From assembly GCA_950295325.1 (NCBI GenBank), contig OX485809.1:27418144-27482143 (forward strand): DNA of 64,000 nucleotides, in the 5' to 3' direction. Source of the stretch: Polytrichum commune. Its lineage: Eukaryota > Streptophyta > Polytrichopsida > Polytrichales > Polytrichaceae. A program made the translations under genes and the position numbers. This document shows, piece after piece, positions 1-11,153 of the stretch (position 1 is the stretch's first letter; each line of letters begins with the position of its first letter). The notes under the pieces were generated by a model that saw only the letters and a list, made by a program, of their open reading frames with translations, was not told the DNA's origin and did not search any database.

Positions 1-436
1 AACCACTCCATCTCCATCTACGCTTCACGTAGATGCCGATGGACTCCTCACTTGCCCCATTCAGGCAAGTCTTGAGGAAGTTATGCCTGTTTGAAGCTTG
101 GCAGTCCCGGGAATCACTCCCAGGCACTGCTGTAGCAGGGCGCTGTCCCGGGACAGCGCCCCACTCAAATGGCCATAACTCCTAGCTCACACCTCTGATT
201 GAGGTGTTCTTGAGCATTCTAGAATCACCACGCCATGAGCTACGCATAGCTCATGGCCTTACCCTTGTGCCTCCTAGTCTCCGTGGGTGGGAGGCGTTCC
301 CAACGCCCGGGGCCCTCGCCCACACTAGGATCACTTGGGCCCTCTCACCAACGGCGCCACAAGTCCCGGGTGTCACTCCGGGGTCCCCCTTGTGCCCATG
401 GTGTTTCGGCCACTCCTCATGGAGAGGTGCGCGACA
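1..436 (-). mobile_element. LTR of family A, truncated by window edge
   Basis: This is the 5'-end half of the roughly 972-bp LTR family that recurs ten times in the window. On the minus strand it starts with TGTCGCGCACC at 436 and runs off the left edge. It contains the family's 24-bp palindrome around CCCGGG (near 137-160) and the inverted block around GCCATGAGC. The bases to its right (437 on) do not look like a polypurine tract, so it is either a solo LTR or the 5' LTR of a minus-strand element. The far end is outside the window, so no target duplication can be tested. Confidence 0.85.
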
Positions 437-635
437 CAAGATGTCCGGGGTTTTCCTAAACGGACCACCTAGGATCGACACCTTTGAGACTTTGCCAAAT
501 TTGAAGATGCATTGTGGGGGTATCGCCCTAAAGAAAACACAATGCCACACCAAGAGAGGATGGCAACTTGAGAATTGATGTGCCCGACTATAAGTATAGT
601 CAATGAGGGCATCGACTCCATTTGGTGGGGGTGAG
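437..635 (+). mobile_element. Remnant of family A internal region with polypurine tract
   Basis: From about 459 this segment matches the last 170 bp before the 3' LTR of the full element (10976-11153). It ends in the purine-rich TTTGGTGGGGGTGAG (621-635), directly abutting the LTR at 636. It is therefore the 3' end of a plus-strand element whose 5' part is lost or displaced by the opposite-facing LTR at 1-436. The first 22 bp (437-458) are only weakly related. I see no real gene here. Confidence 0.75.
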
Positions 636-1548
636 TGTCGCGCACCTCTCCATGAGGAGTGCCCGCAACACCATGGGCACAAGGGGGACCCCGGAGTGAC
701 ACCCGGGACTTGTGACGCCATTGGTGAGAGGGACCAAGTGATCCTAATGTGGGTGAGGGCCCCGGGCGTTTAGAACGCCTCCCACCCACAAAGACTAGGA
801 GTCATGAGGGTAAAGCCATAAGCTATGAGTAGCTTATGGCGTCCCGATTCTAGAATGCTAAAGAACACCTCAATCTGAGGTGTGAGCTAGGAGATATGGC
901 ACTTTGAGTGGGATGCTGTCCCGGGACAGCGCCCTGGAACAGCAGGGGCCTGGGAGTGGCTCCCGGGACTGCAAAGGTTTAAACAGGCATAACTTCCTCA
1001 ATACTTGCACGAATAGGGCAAGTGAGGTGTCCATAGGGATCTACGTGAAATGTAGATGACGATAGAGTGGTTGGTTGTTAGATTCAGAGACCGCACGTGG
1101 AAGTTATGAAGGTCTGAAGCTGCAGGGAGGCTTCTAGACCCAGCGGCTAAGGGAAAATGTCTACTTGGCCCCAACTCTTGGTAGAGAGACAAAAGGGATG
1201 TTGACGGTGGGGGAGGGGCCCCGCCAAAAGTCCTAGAGGCTTATATGGGTGAGGCGGCTTTGCCGATCGACCCCCCCGGAGCATACTTGGCAATGTGCTC
1301 CGGGTGGTTGTAGTGTTGTCCTAGCAACACTATGACCAAGTCCACCTTAGCGATGGGTTACCTACTAAGGGGAAAGAGTCCCGAATGCATGTGTAGGAGG
1401 GTTTCGTGACCAAATATGGGATTGAAGGTCCGCGGTTTTGGGAGCTAACCATGCATGTGCGTGGGATGTGCAGGTTAGCGCTCGGGACACTTGCTAGAGT
1501 TGGAAAGCGATTGAGCTAAGTGGAGAAAAACTAGCAAGGGTCGCGACA
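636..1548 (+). mobile_element. 3' LTR of family A (diverged copy)
   Basis: The LTR runs from TGTCGCGCACC (636) to GTCGCGACA (1548), 913 bp, on the plus strand and directly after a polypurine tract. It is more diverged than the copies at 4846 and 11154: it has several indels and GGGTCGCGACA in place of GGGTTGCGACA. A TATA-like GCTTATATGGG lies near 1231-1241, as in all family copies. The LTR ends 19 bp before the ATG of the transposase-like gene at 1568 and shares its strand, so it could supply that gene's promoter (inference). Confidence 0.85.
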
Positions 1549-1567
1549 GTCATTGACTGTGAATTAG

Positions 1568-2317
1568 ATGGCAAACCAACGGAATAGAAGAACACTAGGT
1601 CAAGGTACACGAGAGCGTCTTGCTAGAGAAGCTGAAGAGACTAATAGAGGACTAGCTCAGAATGAACGCCAAAGACGGTGTAGAGCGAGAAGGTCAGAAG
1701 TTTTGAGAGCTTTATGCGAGGAAGTTGAGTCCCAAGGTTCTGAGGATAGCAACATTAATGTGGAGAGGTCTACGTCTAGGATGGCAGAGAATTTTTCCAT
1801 TCAATGGTACCAAGAAACAACAGGAAGGGGTCTACAATATCAAAGATCCTTGATTCCCAAAATATTGAAACATGTTATTTGGCAAAGTGTCCTCCCCAAC
1901 TACTCTGAAATGGAACATGCTTGGGAAACTGTAGGAAATATTGCTAGGGGGTGGCAACAAATCAAAGGTTGTCACTCCAAGGATGATCAAAGGGCTAGGA
2001 ATGTTATCATTCCTATGGTTGCCAGTGTGAATACAAGTATGAGGCAGACAAGCCTTCTCACTGGGATCCATAGGAGGAATTTACAAGTTGGGATAGTTAG
2101 ACGGTTGAATTTAAACGCCCGTGTAGATCGCTCTTTGTGGGCTCTTTGTGGAAAATCAAAGCGTATAGATGCCACACCTTCGAATGTTTGTGAACTCATT
2201 GTTGAGTTCTGGTGCCTTAATTCAAGGGTAAGTCCTAACAGGAAGGATGTTGTGAGGAAACGAATCGACAGTGGAATGTGGGAGACGCATGCAACCCACC
2301 ACCTCATGGAATCTCAG
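1568..2317 (+). CDS. Transposase-like gene, exon 1 (N-terminal 250 codons)
   Basis: The ATG at 1568 opens 250 codons ending at CAG|GTACAT (2317|2318), phase 0. Past that donor the frame soon stops. The matching acceptor is TATTGCAG|C at 51393|51394, also phase 0, which opens the 617-codon exon 2. The N-terminus is very basic and Arg/Glu-rich (residues 1-60), followed by a region with Trp-rich helices. I do not recognise this part alone. It is assigned to the gene from splice phase, strand, and its place on the other side of the stacked insertions. An LTR ends 19 bp upstream, so any native promoter or earlier exon has been displaced. An alternative is an unrelated short ORF. Confidence 0.6.
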
Positions 2318-2414
2318 GTACATCTTACCATTTCCCATTTCTATATATGTTGAAATGCTAGTGTACTGAAACATGCACAATGTTGTCGGCAATTTGAATT
2401 TTCAAAGCGTGTTG
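2318..2414 (+). other. 5' remnant of the giant intron
   Basis: These 97 bp lie between the exon 1 donor GTACAT and the insertion point of the 2415-50309 element. The last five bases (2410-2414, TGTTG) are the left copy of that element's target duplication. Confidence 0.5.
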
Positions 2415-2433
2415 TGTGGGAGTCCAAATTCGA

Positions 2434-2468
2434 CGGAAATACGGAAATACGGAAATACGGAAATACGG
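2434..2468 (+). repeat. 8-bp tandem repeat (CGGAAATA)x4
   Basis: Four perfect CGGAAATA units plus CGG are followed by TTCCCTTTCCGTATTTT, which can pair back to them as a hairpin. It lies 20 bp inside the left end of the composite element, a typical spot for subterminal repeats. Confidence 0.9.
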
Positions 2469-2807
2469 ATTCCCTTTCCGTATTTTACCTTGCTTTTCTG
2501 AAGGTAATAGGGTCTCTTAGGATAAAATTACTTGTACTAGGAAATAGGGTATTCTAACTCCGCCTTGTGCGATAAAACGACTTAAAATAAGTACTATGAC
2601 CGGTCCGTCAATTTGGATTAGTAGACCATGTAATCATGGCCCGAACTGTTGGTCCGGACCAAGTAACGGACGCGCCAAGATTACCCAACGGACCGGAAGT
2701 AGCGGTTACAACGGGTTTATGACGGTTGAGGGAAAAACCGTCGGAAAACGGTTATAACCGTTTTCCGTTAAACCAAACGGTAACAGGGGAAGGAAGAGGG
2801 AGGAGGG

Positions 2808-2815
2808 ATATTTAA
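2808..2815 (+). promoter_or_regulatory. TATA-like box upstream of the gag-like ORF
   Basis: ATATTTAA sits in a run of purine-rich then CT-rich DNA (GGAGGGATATTTAAGGGTCCC). It lies about 270 bp before the likely ATG at 3087. Spacing and composition fit a core promoter, but transcription is not shown. Confidence 0.35.
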
Positions 2816-3547
2816 GGGTCCCTTCCTTCTCCTTCCCATTTTTTTTTTATTCACAAACGACGAAATTGCTGAGAGAACGAGTGGTGAGGTTGTTGTCATT
2901 TCGAGCCGCCAGCAGTTGGATTGTTGGGACTCAACACTTTTCAGTCACCGGCAGTTGGCTTGCCGGGACCCTGTAGCAGTTAGACAGAAGAGAGGAAATC
3001 CGGAAGAGAGAGAGAGTCTGCAAGCCGGAAGGTTAGAGAGGAGAGAATTTCCGTACTTGAGACGGAAGTTGAGAAAAGAGAGGAAGATGCCGGAAACACG
3101 GGAAGAAGATCAAAGGGAGCTCATCCCGATCCCGCTCAAAGCTCTCATACCCGCAATTCCAAGGGAGGACCGGGAATTGCAGGAGCTAGCGGAGGATCTC
3201 CGGGTTATGGGCTGTGCGGGATTGCTTGCCAAACCCTGGAACCTCCGAGCGGAAAACACTCTCCGGGAATTTAAATTTGAGAGAGGTAATCAGTGGTTAG
3301 GGACCAAGAGGAGGGATCCGGATAATTGGACTCCGGATGTGTGGAATAGGGTTTACGGGTTCCCGAGGGGAATTGCAGAGGGATGGGCCGGCCGCCGCGA
3401 TGGCCTATTCGCTGGGAAGTTTAGAGGGGACGCGGACCCAAAGGACGGATTCCACCCCGGGAATTGCCGGAATCTGAGGGAGCGGAGAGTGTTAGAGTTT
3501 CTCCTACCCATCCTTAATCCGGACAAGCCAAAGCGGATTAGCCTCAC

Positions 3548-4521
3548 TGTCGCAACCCTTGCTAGGTCCCTTAATAATCTTGCCAATTTTCAATTCTAGC
3601 AAAGGTTACGAGTCGCTAACCCTTCGCATTCCGCCATGCTAATGGATAGCTCCTCTTACCCCGGACCAATAGTTCATAGGAGGGAACCAACCCTCCTACT
3701 TTGCTTTTGGGATTCACCCCTTAATCGGTAACCCATTTCCCCAATGTGGACTTCCATCCATGGAAGTCCAATCCTATGTTGATCATCGCGTTGCCGGAGC
3801 AACACTACAACAACCCGAACCATACTAGGCAACTATGGCCTCACAATGGGCCAATGCCCATGGAGGCCGTGCCGTTCGGCCTCGGGTGGGTGAGGCCACA
3901 CCACCTCACCCATATAAGCCTCTAGGACTCTACACGGAGCCCCTACCCCACCGCCAACCAACCTCTTGTCTCTCTACCAAGAGTTGGGGCCAAGTGGACA
4001 TTTTCCCTTAGCAGCTGGGCCTAGAACCCCCCCAGCAGCTTCAGACCATCATAACTTCCTTGTATGATGTCTGATCATAACAACCAACAACTCCATCCTC
4101 ATCTACGCTTCACGTAGATCCCGATGGACTCCTCGCTTGCCCCATTCGGGCAAGTCTTGAGGAAGTTATGCCTGTTTGAACCTTGGCAGTCCCGGGAATC
4201 ACTCCCAGGCACTGCTGTACCAGGGCGCTGTCCCGGGACAGCGCCCCACTCAAATGGCCATAATTCCTAGCTCACACCTCCGATTGAGGTGATCTTGAGC
4301 ATTCTAGAATCACCACGCCATGAGCTACGCATAGCTCATGGCCTCACCCTCATGCCTCCTAGTCTTTGTGGGTGGGAGGCGTTCCCAACGCCCGGGGCCC
4401 TCACCCACACTAGGATCACTTGGGCCCTCTCACCAACGGCGCCACAAGTCCCGGGTGTCACTCCGGGGTCCCCCTTGTGCCCATGGTGTTTCGGCCACTC
4501 CTCATGGAGAGGTGCGCGACA
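3548..4521 (-). mobile_element. Solo LTR, family A, duplication CTCAC
   Basis: A 974-bp LTR in minus orientation runs from TGTCGCAACC (3548) to GTGCGCGACA (4521). Perfect 5-bp duplications CTCAC flank it at 3543-3547 and 4522-4526. There is no internal sequence, so it arose by LTR-LTR recombination. Removing the LTR and one duplication rejoins the codons CTC ACC ATG of the gag-like ORF in frame. Confidence 0.95.
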
Positions 4522-4845
4522 CTCACCATGGCTAACACCCTGTTTGGTGCCATGTCCGGAGTCCGGCCAGTGAACTGGGGGCTGATTATTCAGGAGATCG
4601 TAGGACGGGCCCTCCCCCATATAGGCCGGAAACCCTCCTTCTTCTCCCCCTTCATTCTGCACCTCTATCAGCACTTCGACTGTTTCACGGCCGAGGAGGA
4701 GGACCTGCTGACGATAGCGGCGGACGAGGTCACCTACAAGCTCCATCCGGAAGTTGGGGACTTCGAGACGGAGACTTCCAGCGACCCCGTCATTCCGGAA
4801 GCACCTCCCTCGTCACCCGGAAGCCCGCTGCCAGCCGTCTCAAGG

Positions 4846-5817
4846 TGTCGCGCACCTCTCCATGAGGAGTGCCCGAAACACCATGGGCACAAGGGGGACC
4901 CCGGAGTGACACCCGGGACTTGTGGCGCCGTTGGTGAGAGGGCCCAAGTGATCCTAGTGTGGGTGAGGGCCCCGGGCGTTGGGAACGCCTCCCACCCACG
5001 GAGACTAGGAGGCACAAGGGTAAGGCCATGAGTTATGCGTAGCTCATGGCGTGGTGATTCTAGAAAGCTCAAGAACACCTCAATCGGAGGTGTGAGCTAG
5101 GAGTTATGGCCATTTGAGTGGGGCGCTGTCCCGGGACAGCGCCCTGTTACAGCAGTGCCTGGGAGTGATTCCCGGGACTGCCAAGGTTCAAACAGGCATA
5201 ACTTCCTCAATACTTGCCCGAATGGGGCAAGTGAGGACTCCATCGGCATCTACGTGAAACGTAGATGAAGATGGAGTGGTTGGTTGTTATGATCAGACAT
5301 CATACAAGGAAGTTATGATGGTCTGAAGCTGCTGGGCGGTTCTAGGCCCAGCAGCTAAAGGAAAATGTCCACTTGGCCCCAACTCTTGGTAGAGAGACAA
5401 GAGGTTGGTTGACGGTGGGGTAGGGGCCCCGCGTGAAGTCCTAGAGGCTTATATGGGTGAGGTGGTGTGGCCTCACCCACCCGAGGCCGAACGGCACGGC
5501 CTCCATGGGCATTGGCCCATTGTGAGGCCATAGTTGCCTAGTATGGTTCGGGTTGTTGTAGTGTTGCTCCGGCAACGCGATGATCAACATAGGATTGGAC
5601 TTCCATGGATGGAAGTCCACATTGGGGAAATGGGTTACCGATTAAGGGGTGAGCCCCGAAAGCAAAGTAGGAGGGTTGGTTCCCTCCTATGAACTATTGG
5701 TCCGGGGTAAGAGGAGCTATCCATTAGCATGGCGGAATGCGAAGGGTTAGCGCTCGTAACCTTTGCTAGAAACGAGAATTGGCAAGATTATTAAGGGACC
5801 TAGCAAGGGTTGCGACA
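4846..5817 (+). repeat. 5' LTR of the full family A element
   Basis: This 972-bp LTR runs TGTCGCGCACC...GGTTGCGACA. It holds several strong inverted repeats: a perfect 24-bp palindrome centred on CCCGGG (5121-5144), GACTTCCATGGATGGAAGTC, and the CATCTACGTGAAACGTAGATG stem. TTATATGG near 5451 is the likely TATA box. It is the reference copy for the family. Confidence 0.95.
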
Positions 5818-5835
5818 CTTGGTATCAGAGCAGGG
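5818..5835 (+). promoter_or_regulatory. Primer binding site for initiator tRNA-Met
   Basis: Two bases after the 5' LTR comes TGGTATCAGAGCA (5820-5832), the standard plant primer site complementary to the 3' end of initiator tRNA-Met. It fixes the direction of the element as plus. Confidence 0.9.
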
Positions 5836-6479
5836 TTCCCATATTTGAGCTAGCACTTTGAGGGAGACATGGCTATCAAACCTGAGGGTTATTATGGTGA
5901 GCCCGGGTTTTCCAAAAGGTTGTGAGGCTCAAATTGGAACAAAGATCATGTGTAAATGGAATTTGACCATACCATTAGTTCTACTGACAATGGTGGGCAT
6001 GATGGTGGATTTAGTAAGGAAAATGGTGGAGTCCTTTGAAAGGGCTCCCGCACACCTCAAAAAAACATTTGGGGCCTAGAATACCGAATGCACCCAAAAC
6101 CTTGGAGGGCATTAATGTTGGATTGAAATTCCAATTCGAAATGCTTGGAAGGTATTGATGTTGGAATGAATTTGGTGCTAATGAGGCACCCAGGGCCTCT
6201 TAAGGCCTATGTGCGCTATTCAAACGCACAAATGAAGGATACACCTAAAACGGACGAGCTTTCTAAGAAATGCATCCTTTTAGGTGGGGTTTTAAAAGCG
6301 GGTGGTGGATGCCTTGTTTAAGTCCCTAAGGCTTCTTGAGGACATGGTGGGGACCATCAAGTTTGCAAGAGCATTGAAGCCGATGGCCACAAAGAGAAGT
6401 TTGGCGGCGCATCACCACAAGTGGCTTTAGCCAAAGTAGGTCCCAAAGAAATGAGTGCAAATTGTTTGGTCCATTTTAC

Positions 6480-6790
6480 TTAGGCAAAACATGTTGGTGC
6501 CGCGGACGGAATGTTGAAAGGTGGCTTTATGCTTCCAAAGCAAATCATACTTGTGCCGCGGACGGAATGTTGGGAGGTGGGTTTGTCCTACCAAGGCAAT
6601 TCATGTTCGTGTCGCGGACGGAGTGTGGGAAGGTGGCTTTGTGCTACCAAGGCAAAACATGTTTGTTTTGCGGACAAACTATTAGAAATTGGTTTTGTGG
6701 CACCAAACCAATTTGTCCTGCGGACGAAATGTTTAAAGTTGGCTTTGCGGACCAAGCCAAGCCAAGTTGCCGAGGACCGAATGTAAGACG
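6480..6790 (+). repeat. About 57-bp tandem repeats in the family A 5' internal region
   Basis: About five degenerate units of roughly 57 bp are present, each with a CGCGGACGGAATGT-type core and a CAAGGCAAAnCATG-type end. The same array appears reversed at about 13370-13690 in the truncated sister copy, so it is a family trait. The frames through it give Cys-rich peptides but no CCHC knuckle I can defend. Confidence 0.7.
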
Positions 6791-6935
6791 ATGGCATTGT
6801 GGCCAAGGCTAGTAGCCTTAAGCCAAGGCCAAAGCTTTTGTACCTTGAGGCTCAATGAATGGCAGAAATGTCTCATGTGTTGACAAAGAGGCTACCACTC
6901 CTTCTTGAGCCCAAAACTCATAATGGAGTTGGGGC

Positions 6936-9900
6936 TTGCCGATTGGTAGAGCGGGCAAGCCCACCAAGGTGCGGTTCGGAAAGGGCGATCCGCATGAGAC
7001 AAAGGAGGCCGCGATGCATGTAACCTTTCAACATGGGACATTGGATTTTTGTCAAAATTTCACACCAAGTGAAATAGATAAAATGCATGTCATTGTGAAG
7101 GCCGCCTTCTTTGAAACTCACATGATAGATGTGAGGTGCAAGCCGGTGTGCTTGCGGTGCATTATGATGTGTCATAATGGCAAAGAATTGAAGTTCAAAT
7201 TAACAATGACTCCTATGGTAGGAGGACCTAAGTTGAATTTGGTCTTAATGGACCGAATGAAAAAAAAAGAAAACATAATGGTCGTGGTTCAATTGGAGCA
7301 ACTCCAAGGAACGTATGGGGAGGCTAGGAAAGATGGGCCTCCCCCAAACAACATTGGTGTGATGTTGGTGAGATACAAGGATGTATTCACCAATGTGTTG
7401 CCCAGAAAAATTGCCGCCAAGGAGTGAAAAATAACTTTGCTCAACGAGAGATTGAATTCTTGAGGTATGTGGTGACAAAGGAAGTTGGTGGACGAACATG
7501 AAGAATGTCAAGGCAATCCAAAAGGAGAATTGGCCCTTCATTCAAAAGGGCTTAGGTCATTTGTTGGCCTAGCCAATTAGTACCACAACTTCATTCGAGA
7601 GTTTTCTAAGGTTGCTAGGACCTTATTCAACTTATTGAGGAAAATGGCTATCCCAAGAATGGGATGGGCCTTGTCACCAAGCCTTTGGGGAGCTCAAAAA
7701 CAAGTTCTCTTCGCCGCCCGTGCTTAAGTTCGCGGACTTTGACAAACCTTTTGAGGTGCATACGGGGGCGAGTGACTTTAGCATTGGCGGATGTTGAGGC
7801 AAAATGGATGGCCATTGCATATAAGAGCATGAATCTCGATGGTTGTCCGACCTTGTCCAACTTATGCAAGAAATGGCTATCCCAAAAGTGGGATGAGCTT
7901 TGCCACCAAGTCTTTAAGGAGCTTAAGACCAAGTTTTCTTCGCCGCCCGTGCTCAAGTTTGCGAAATTTGACAAACCTTTTGAGGTGCATACGGGGGCGA
8001 GTAACTTTACCATTGGCGGATGTTGATCCAAGATGGATGCCCATTGCATATGGGAGCATTAAGCTTAAAGGTTGTCAAACCTTGTGCGACTTGTGAAAGA
8101 AATGGCTATCCCAAGAGTGGGATGAGCCTTGCCACCAAGTCTTTGAGAAGCTTAAGAGCAAGTTCTCTTCGCCGCCCGTGCTCAAGTTCGCGGAGTTTGA
8201 CAAACCTTTTGAGGTGCATACGGGGGCGAATGACTTAACCATTGGCGGATGTTGAGGCAAGATGGATGGCCATGGCATATGAGAGCATGAAGCTCGATGG
8301 TTGTCCCACCTTGTGCGACTTGTGGAAGAAATGGCTATCCCAAGAGTGGGATGATGTTTGTCACGAGTCTTTGGGGAGCTTAACACCAAGTGTTCTTAGA
8401 CGCCCGTGCTTAAGTTCGCGGAGCTTGACAAACCTTTCGAGGTGCATACGGGGGTGAGTGCCTTTGCCAATGGTGGATTATGTGTAAGATGGATGGCCAT
8501 TGTATATGGGAGCATGAAGCTCGATGGTTGTCAAAGAAGACAACCAACTCATGACAAAGAATTTCTTTGCCGTAGTGCATTGCTTGAAGATGTGGCGACA
8601 TTATATGGGGTCGCACAAAGCAAAGGTCTACATGGACAATGTGTCCTAAAAGTATTTTGACATACAAGCGTAAGTGAACGCCAAGTCATTGCGGAGGCAT
8701 GATAGTTTGGCGCTTATGAAGGTGGATTTGATCCACAAACCGGACCGTGGAAATGTGGTGCCGGATGCGCGAAGTAGACCGGAAGAGTTCCAAGCAATGA
8801 GAACCATCCAAACCTTGTGGCTAATGTGTGCCGGCAAAGGAAACTTGTGATGCAAGATACGGGAGGGGTAAATTAACTACCCCAAAGCACAAAAGCTTTT
8901 AGGTGAGCTTCGCAAGAGCAAGGTGCTCAAAGAGGTTAAGTTGGTGGACGGATTGTTCAAGTGCAAACAAAGTCGGGTATATGTGCCACAAGGCAAGTTG
9001 AGGCTATCGGTTTTGAAGGAGGAATATTATAGTCCTATTGCCGGCCATAGAGGAGAAAGAAAAAGCCGCCATAGAATGGTGTCAAAGAGGTACCATTGGC
9101 GGTGCATAAAGGAAGATATAGCCCACTTTGTGAAGGCTTGAATCAAAGTGCCAAGTGAACCGAGCCTCTTACCAAAAGCAAGGCGGCTTCTTGCAACCGT
9201 TGCCTATCCCGTGGGCGCCATGGCATGGTATGTGCATGGACTTGATCACAAGTTTGCCGGAGTCACATGGGTATGATGCCATCTTGTTGATGGTAGAGCG
9301 GTTTGCCAAGTGGGCACACATGGTGCCGATTGTGGGAACCGCCACCGCGTTGGAGACCGCATAGCCTTTTCTCAAAGGATGGTTGAGGCACCACGGGTTG
9401 CCAAGAGTGATTGTGTGGGATCAAGATCCAAAGTTCACAAGTGCATTTTCAATGCATTTCTCTAAGGAGGTCGGAATGAAACTAAGGTTTAGCACGACCT
9501 TGCATTCCCAAATGAATGGGAAATCGGAGCGTGTGAATGGAGTCTTGAAGCAATACTTGAGGAACTTGGTGGGGGCGGACCAAGGAGATTGGGCGGACTA
9601 TGTGGGTCGAGCGGAGTGTAATTGCAATGTAGCCACGCACTTGGCTACCAAGGGGTGGTCTTTGGTGGTGGCTTATGGAGTGGATGCGCTCCAACCTATT
9701 AACCTAGCTCTCGAGGGGGCACATTCAACACTAGAGTTCAACCAAGATGGTGAGGACTTGGCCAAGAAGCGTGAACAAGTCTTGGAGATGACCAAGTTGT
9801 TGGTGGAGAAAGCCCGAAGGTGCTACGGAGTGCAAGTCAATGCCGGAAGACGCGAAGTGGAGAATGAGGTGGGCCAAAAGGCGTTGTTGAATGTGAACAA

Positions 9901-10336
9901 CTTCACTTAGCCGGAAGGCCTCACTCCAAAGTTCATGTCCAAAATTGGAGCTCCGTTTCCCATTGTGGAACAAGTGATCAAGGACATATATAAGTTGGAA
10001 TTACCGCCGGAGATCAAAGTGCATCCGACATTCCATGTCTCATTACGAAAGTCATTTTAGGATGACACCTTGTGGCCCGATCACAAGCAAGTGATTAGGC
10101 CACCTCCCGACCTTGTGGACGTCATTTGGAACATGAGGTAAGAGGGCATCCTCAAGTGTAGGAAGCCCAAGTGAAAAGGAAAGAAAAAGTAGAAAGGAAT
10201 ACTTGGTGAAATGGTGAGGATACCATGAGAAAGACACCGCTTGGGTGGCGGCAAGGGACATGGTCAACACCAATGAATTGGTGAAGCACTTTGAAGAAAC
10301 TAAGGCTAGACATTCCAATAAAAAGAAGTGTAGGCA
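6936..10336 (+). pseudogene. Decayed pol: protease/RT linker, RNase H, integrase, chromodomain
   Basis: Fragments in order are as follows. 6936-7427 is a protease-to-RT linker region ending LVRYKDVFTNVLPRKIA, as before gypsy RT. 7450-7660 has FLRYVVTKE and SFVGLA...FIREFSKVA, the RT thumb/connection. 7640-8560 holds RNase H N-terminal segments of the SSPPVLKFA.FDKPFEVHTGAS type, multiplied in tandem. 8880-9910 is integrase: an H2C2-like GHRGERKSRHRM region, then WHGMCMDLITSLPES, VIVWDQDPKFTS and NGKSERVNGVLKQYL. 9940-10330 is IHPTFHVSL-type linker and YLVKW*GYHEKDTAW, a chromodomain with a stop. The RT palm with its YxDD box is missing. Many stops and frameshifts make this a clear pseudogene. 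In the integrase the catalytic-type D, D and E positions (MDLI, DQDPK, SERVN) are still visible. Confidence 0.85.
7642..8550 (+). repeat. 229-bp tandem repeat inside the RNase H region, about 4 copies
   Basis: The landmark AAATGGCTATCCCA starts at 7642, 7871, 8100 and 8329, exactly 229 bp apart. Each unit encodes the start of RNase H. Because 229 is not a multiple of three, every copy shifts the frame, which alone destroys the polyprotein. Confidence 0.9.
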
Positions 10337-11138
10337 TTGATGAGGACATCAATCTCCTTTAGTGGGGGAGAGACTCTAGTAGCAAACATAGCTTCGAGGT
10401 TAATTGCTCCACAACATGCACTTGTTCTTTGGCTTGAGGGAATAAAGTCCAAACTTTAGTGGTGCAAAGAGAAAAGTACGAGATGAGGTCCTAGTCTTGT
10501 ACTTGTGCTTGGTTAATGGAAGAGGGGGAATAGATATGCCAAACTAGGTTGGGTAAGCCGAGTAATTGGGGCCATGGCTAGGAGGGGCCTTGGATAAAAC
10601 CAAAAAACTTCTTAGCCGTGGGCTTGTCCGGGCGGGGACAAGGTGATGGCGCGTGCTCATAAAAGTGCTACCCGCGAGCTAACGAGAGTTGGCACATGGG
10701 AGTCATGAACCCATGTCTCGAAAGAGCAAAGTGGGAACCGAGTCGGGCGGGACTTGGCATCACCCCCGTGCGATCGAGGCGTGGCTTCACAATGGAAAGC
10801 CATCTCGGAGTTGCAACCGAGACAACTTAGTGGAAGCGTTGAGGTCTCGCCTAGATGTGTCATGTTAGGCTAGTGGAGCCTAACGGGGGAGGCCCCAAAG
10901 GAGGGGCAACCCAAGTGAGTCCCAAAGTAGGTGGGTCTAGTATAGGTTAGGTCCTTGGAGGAGAGATCCAAGCTCGCTAACGGACCACCTAGGAACGACA
11001 CCTTTGGGACTATGCCAAATTTGAAGATGCATTGTGGGGGTCGCGCCCTAAGGTAAACACAATGCCGCACCATAGAGGATGGCAACTTGAGAATTGGTGT
11101 GCCGACTACGAGTATAGTTGATGAGGGCATCGACTCCG
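10337..11138 (+). other. Non-coding 3' region of the family A element
   Basis: About 800 bp lie between the decayed chromodomain and the polypurine tract. An earlier purine run TTTAGTGGGGGAGAGAC (near 10358-10374) resembles a second polypurine tract. The stretch near 10976-11110 is shared with 459-620. I see no supported gene. Confidence 0.6.
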
Positions 11139-11153
11139 TTTGGTGGGGGTGAG
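11139..11153 (+). promoter_or_regulatory. Polypurine tract
   Basis: TTTGGTGGGGGTGAG directly abuts the 3' LTR. It is the usual plus-strand primer site of LTR retroelements, and the identical sequence stands before the LTR at 636. Confidence 0.85.

Noticed and set aside
6462-6812. Cys-rich ORFs in the 57-bp repeats, at first read as zinc knuckles
   Set aside because: Cysteine spacing follows the repeat and does not give CX2CX4HX4C; different frames give similar peptides.
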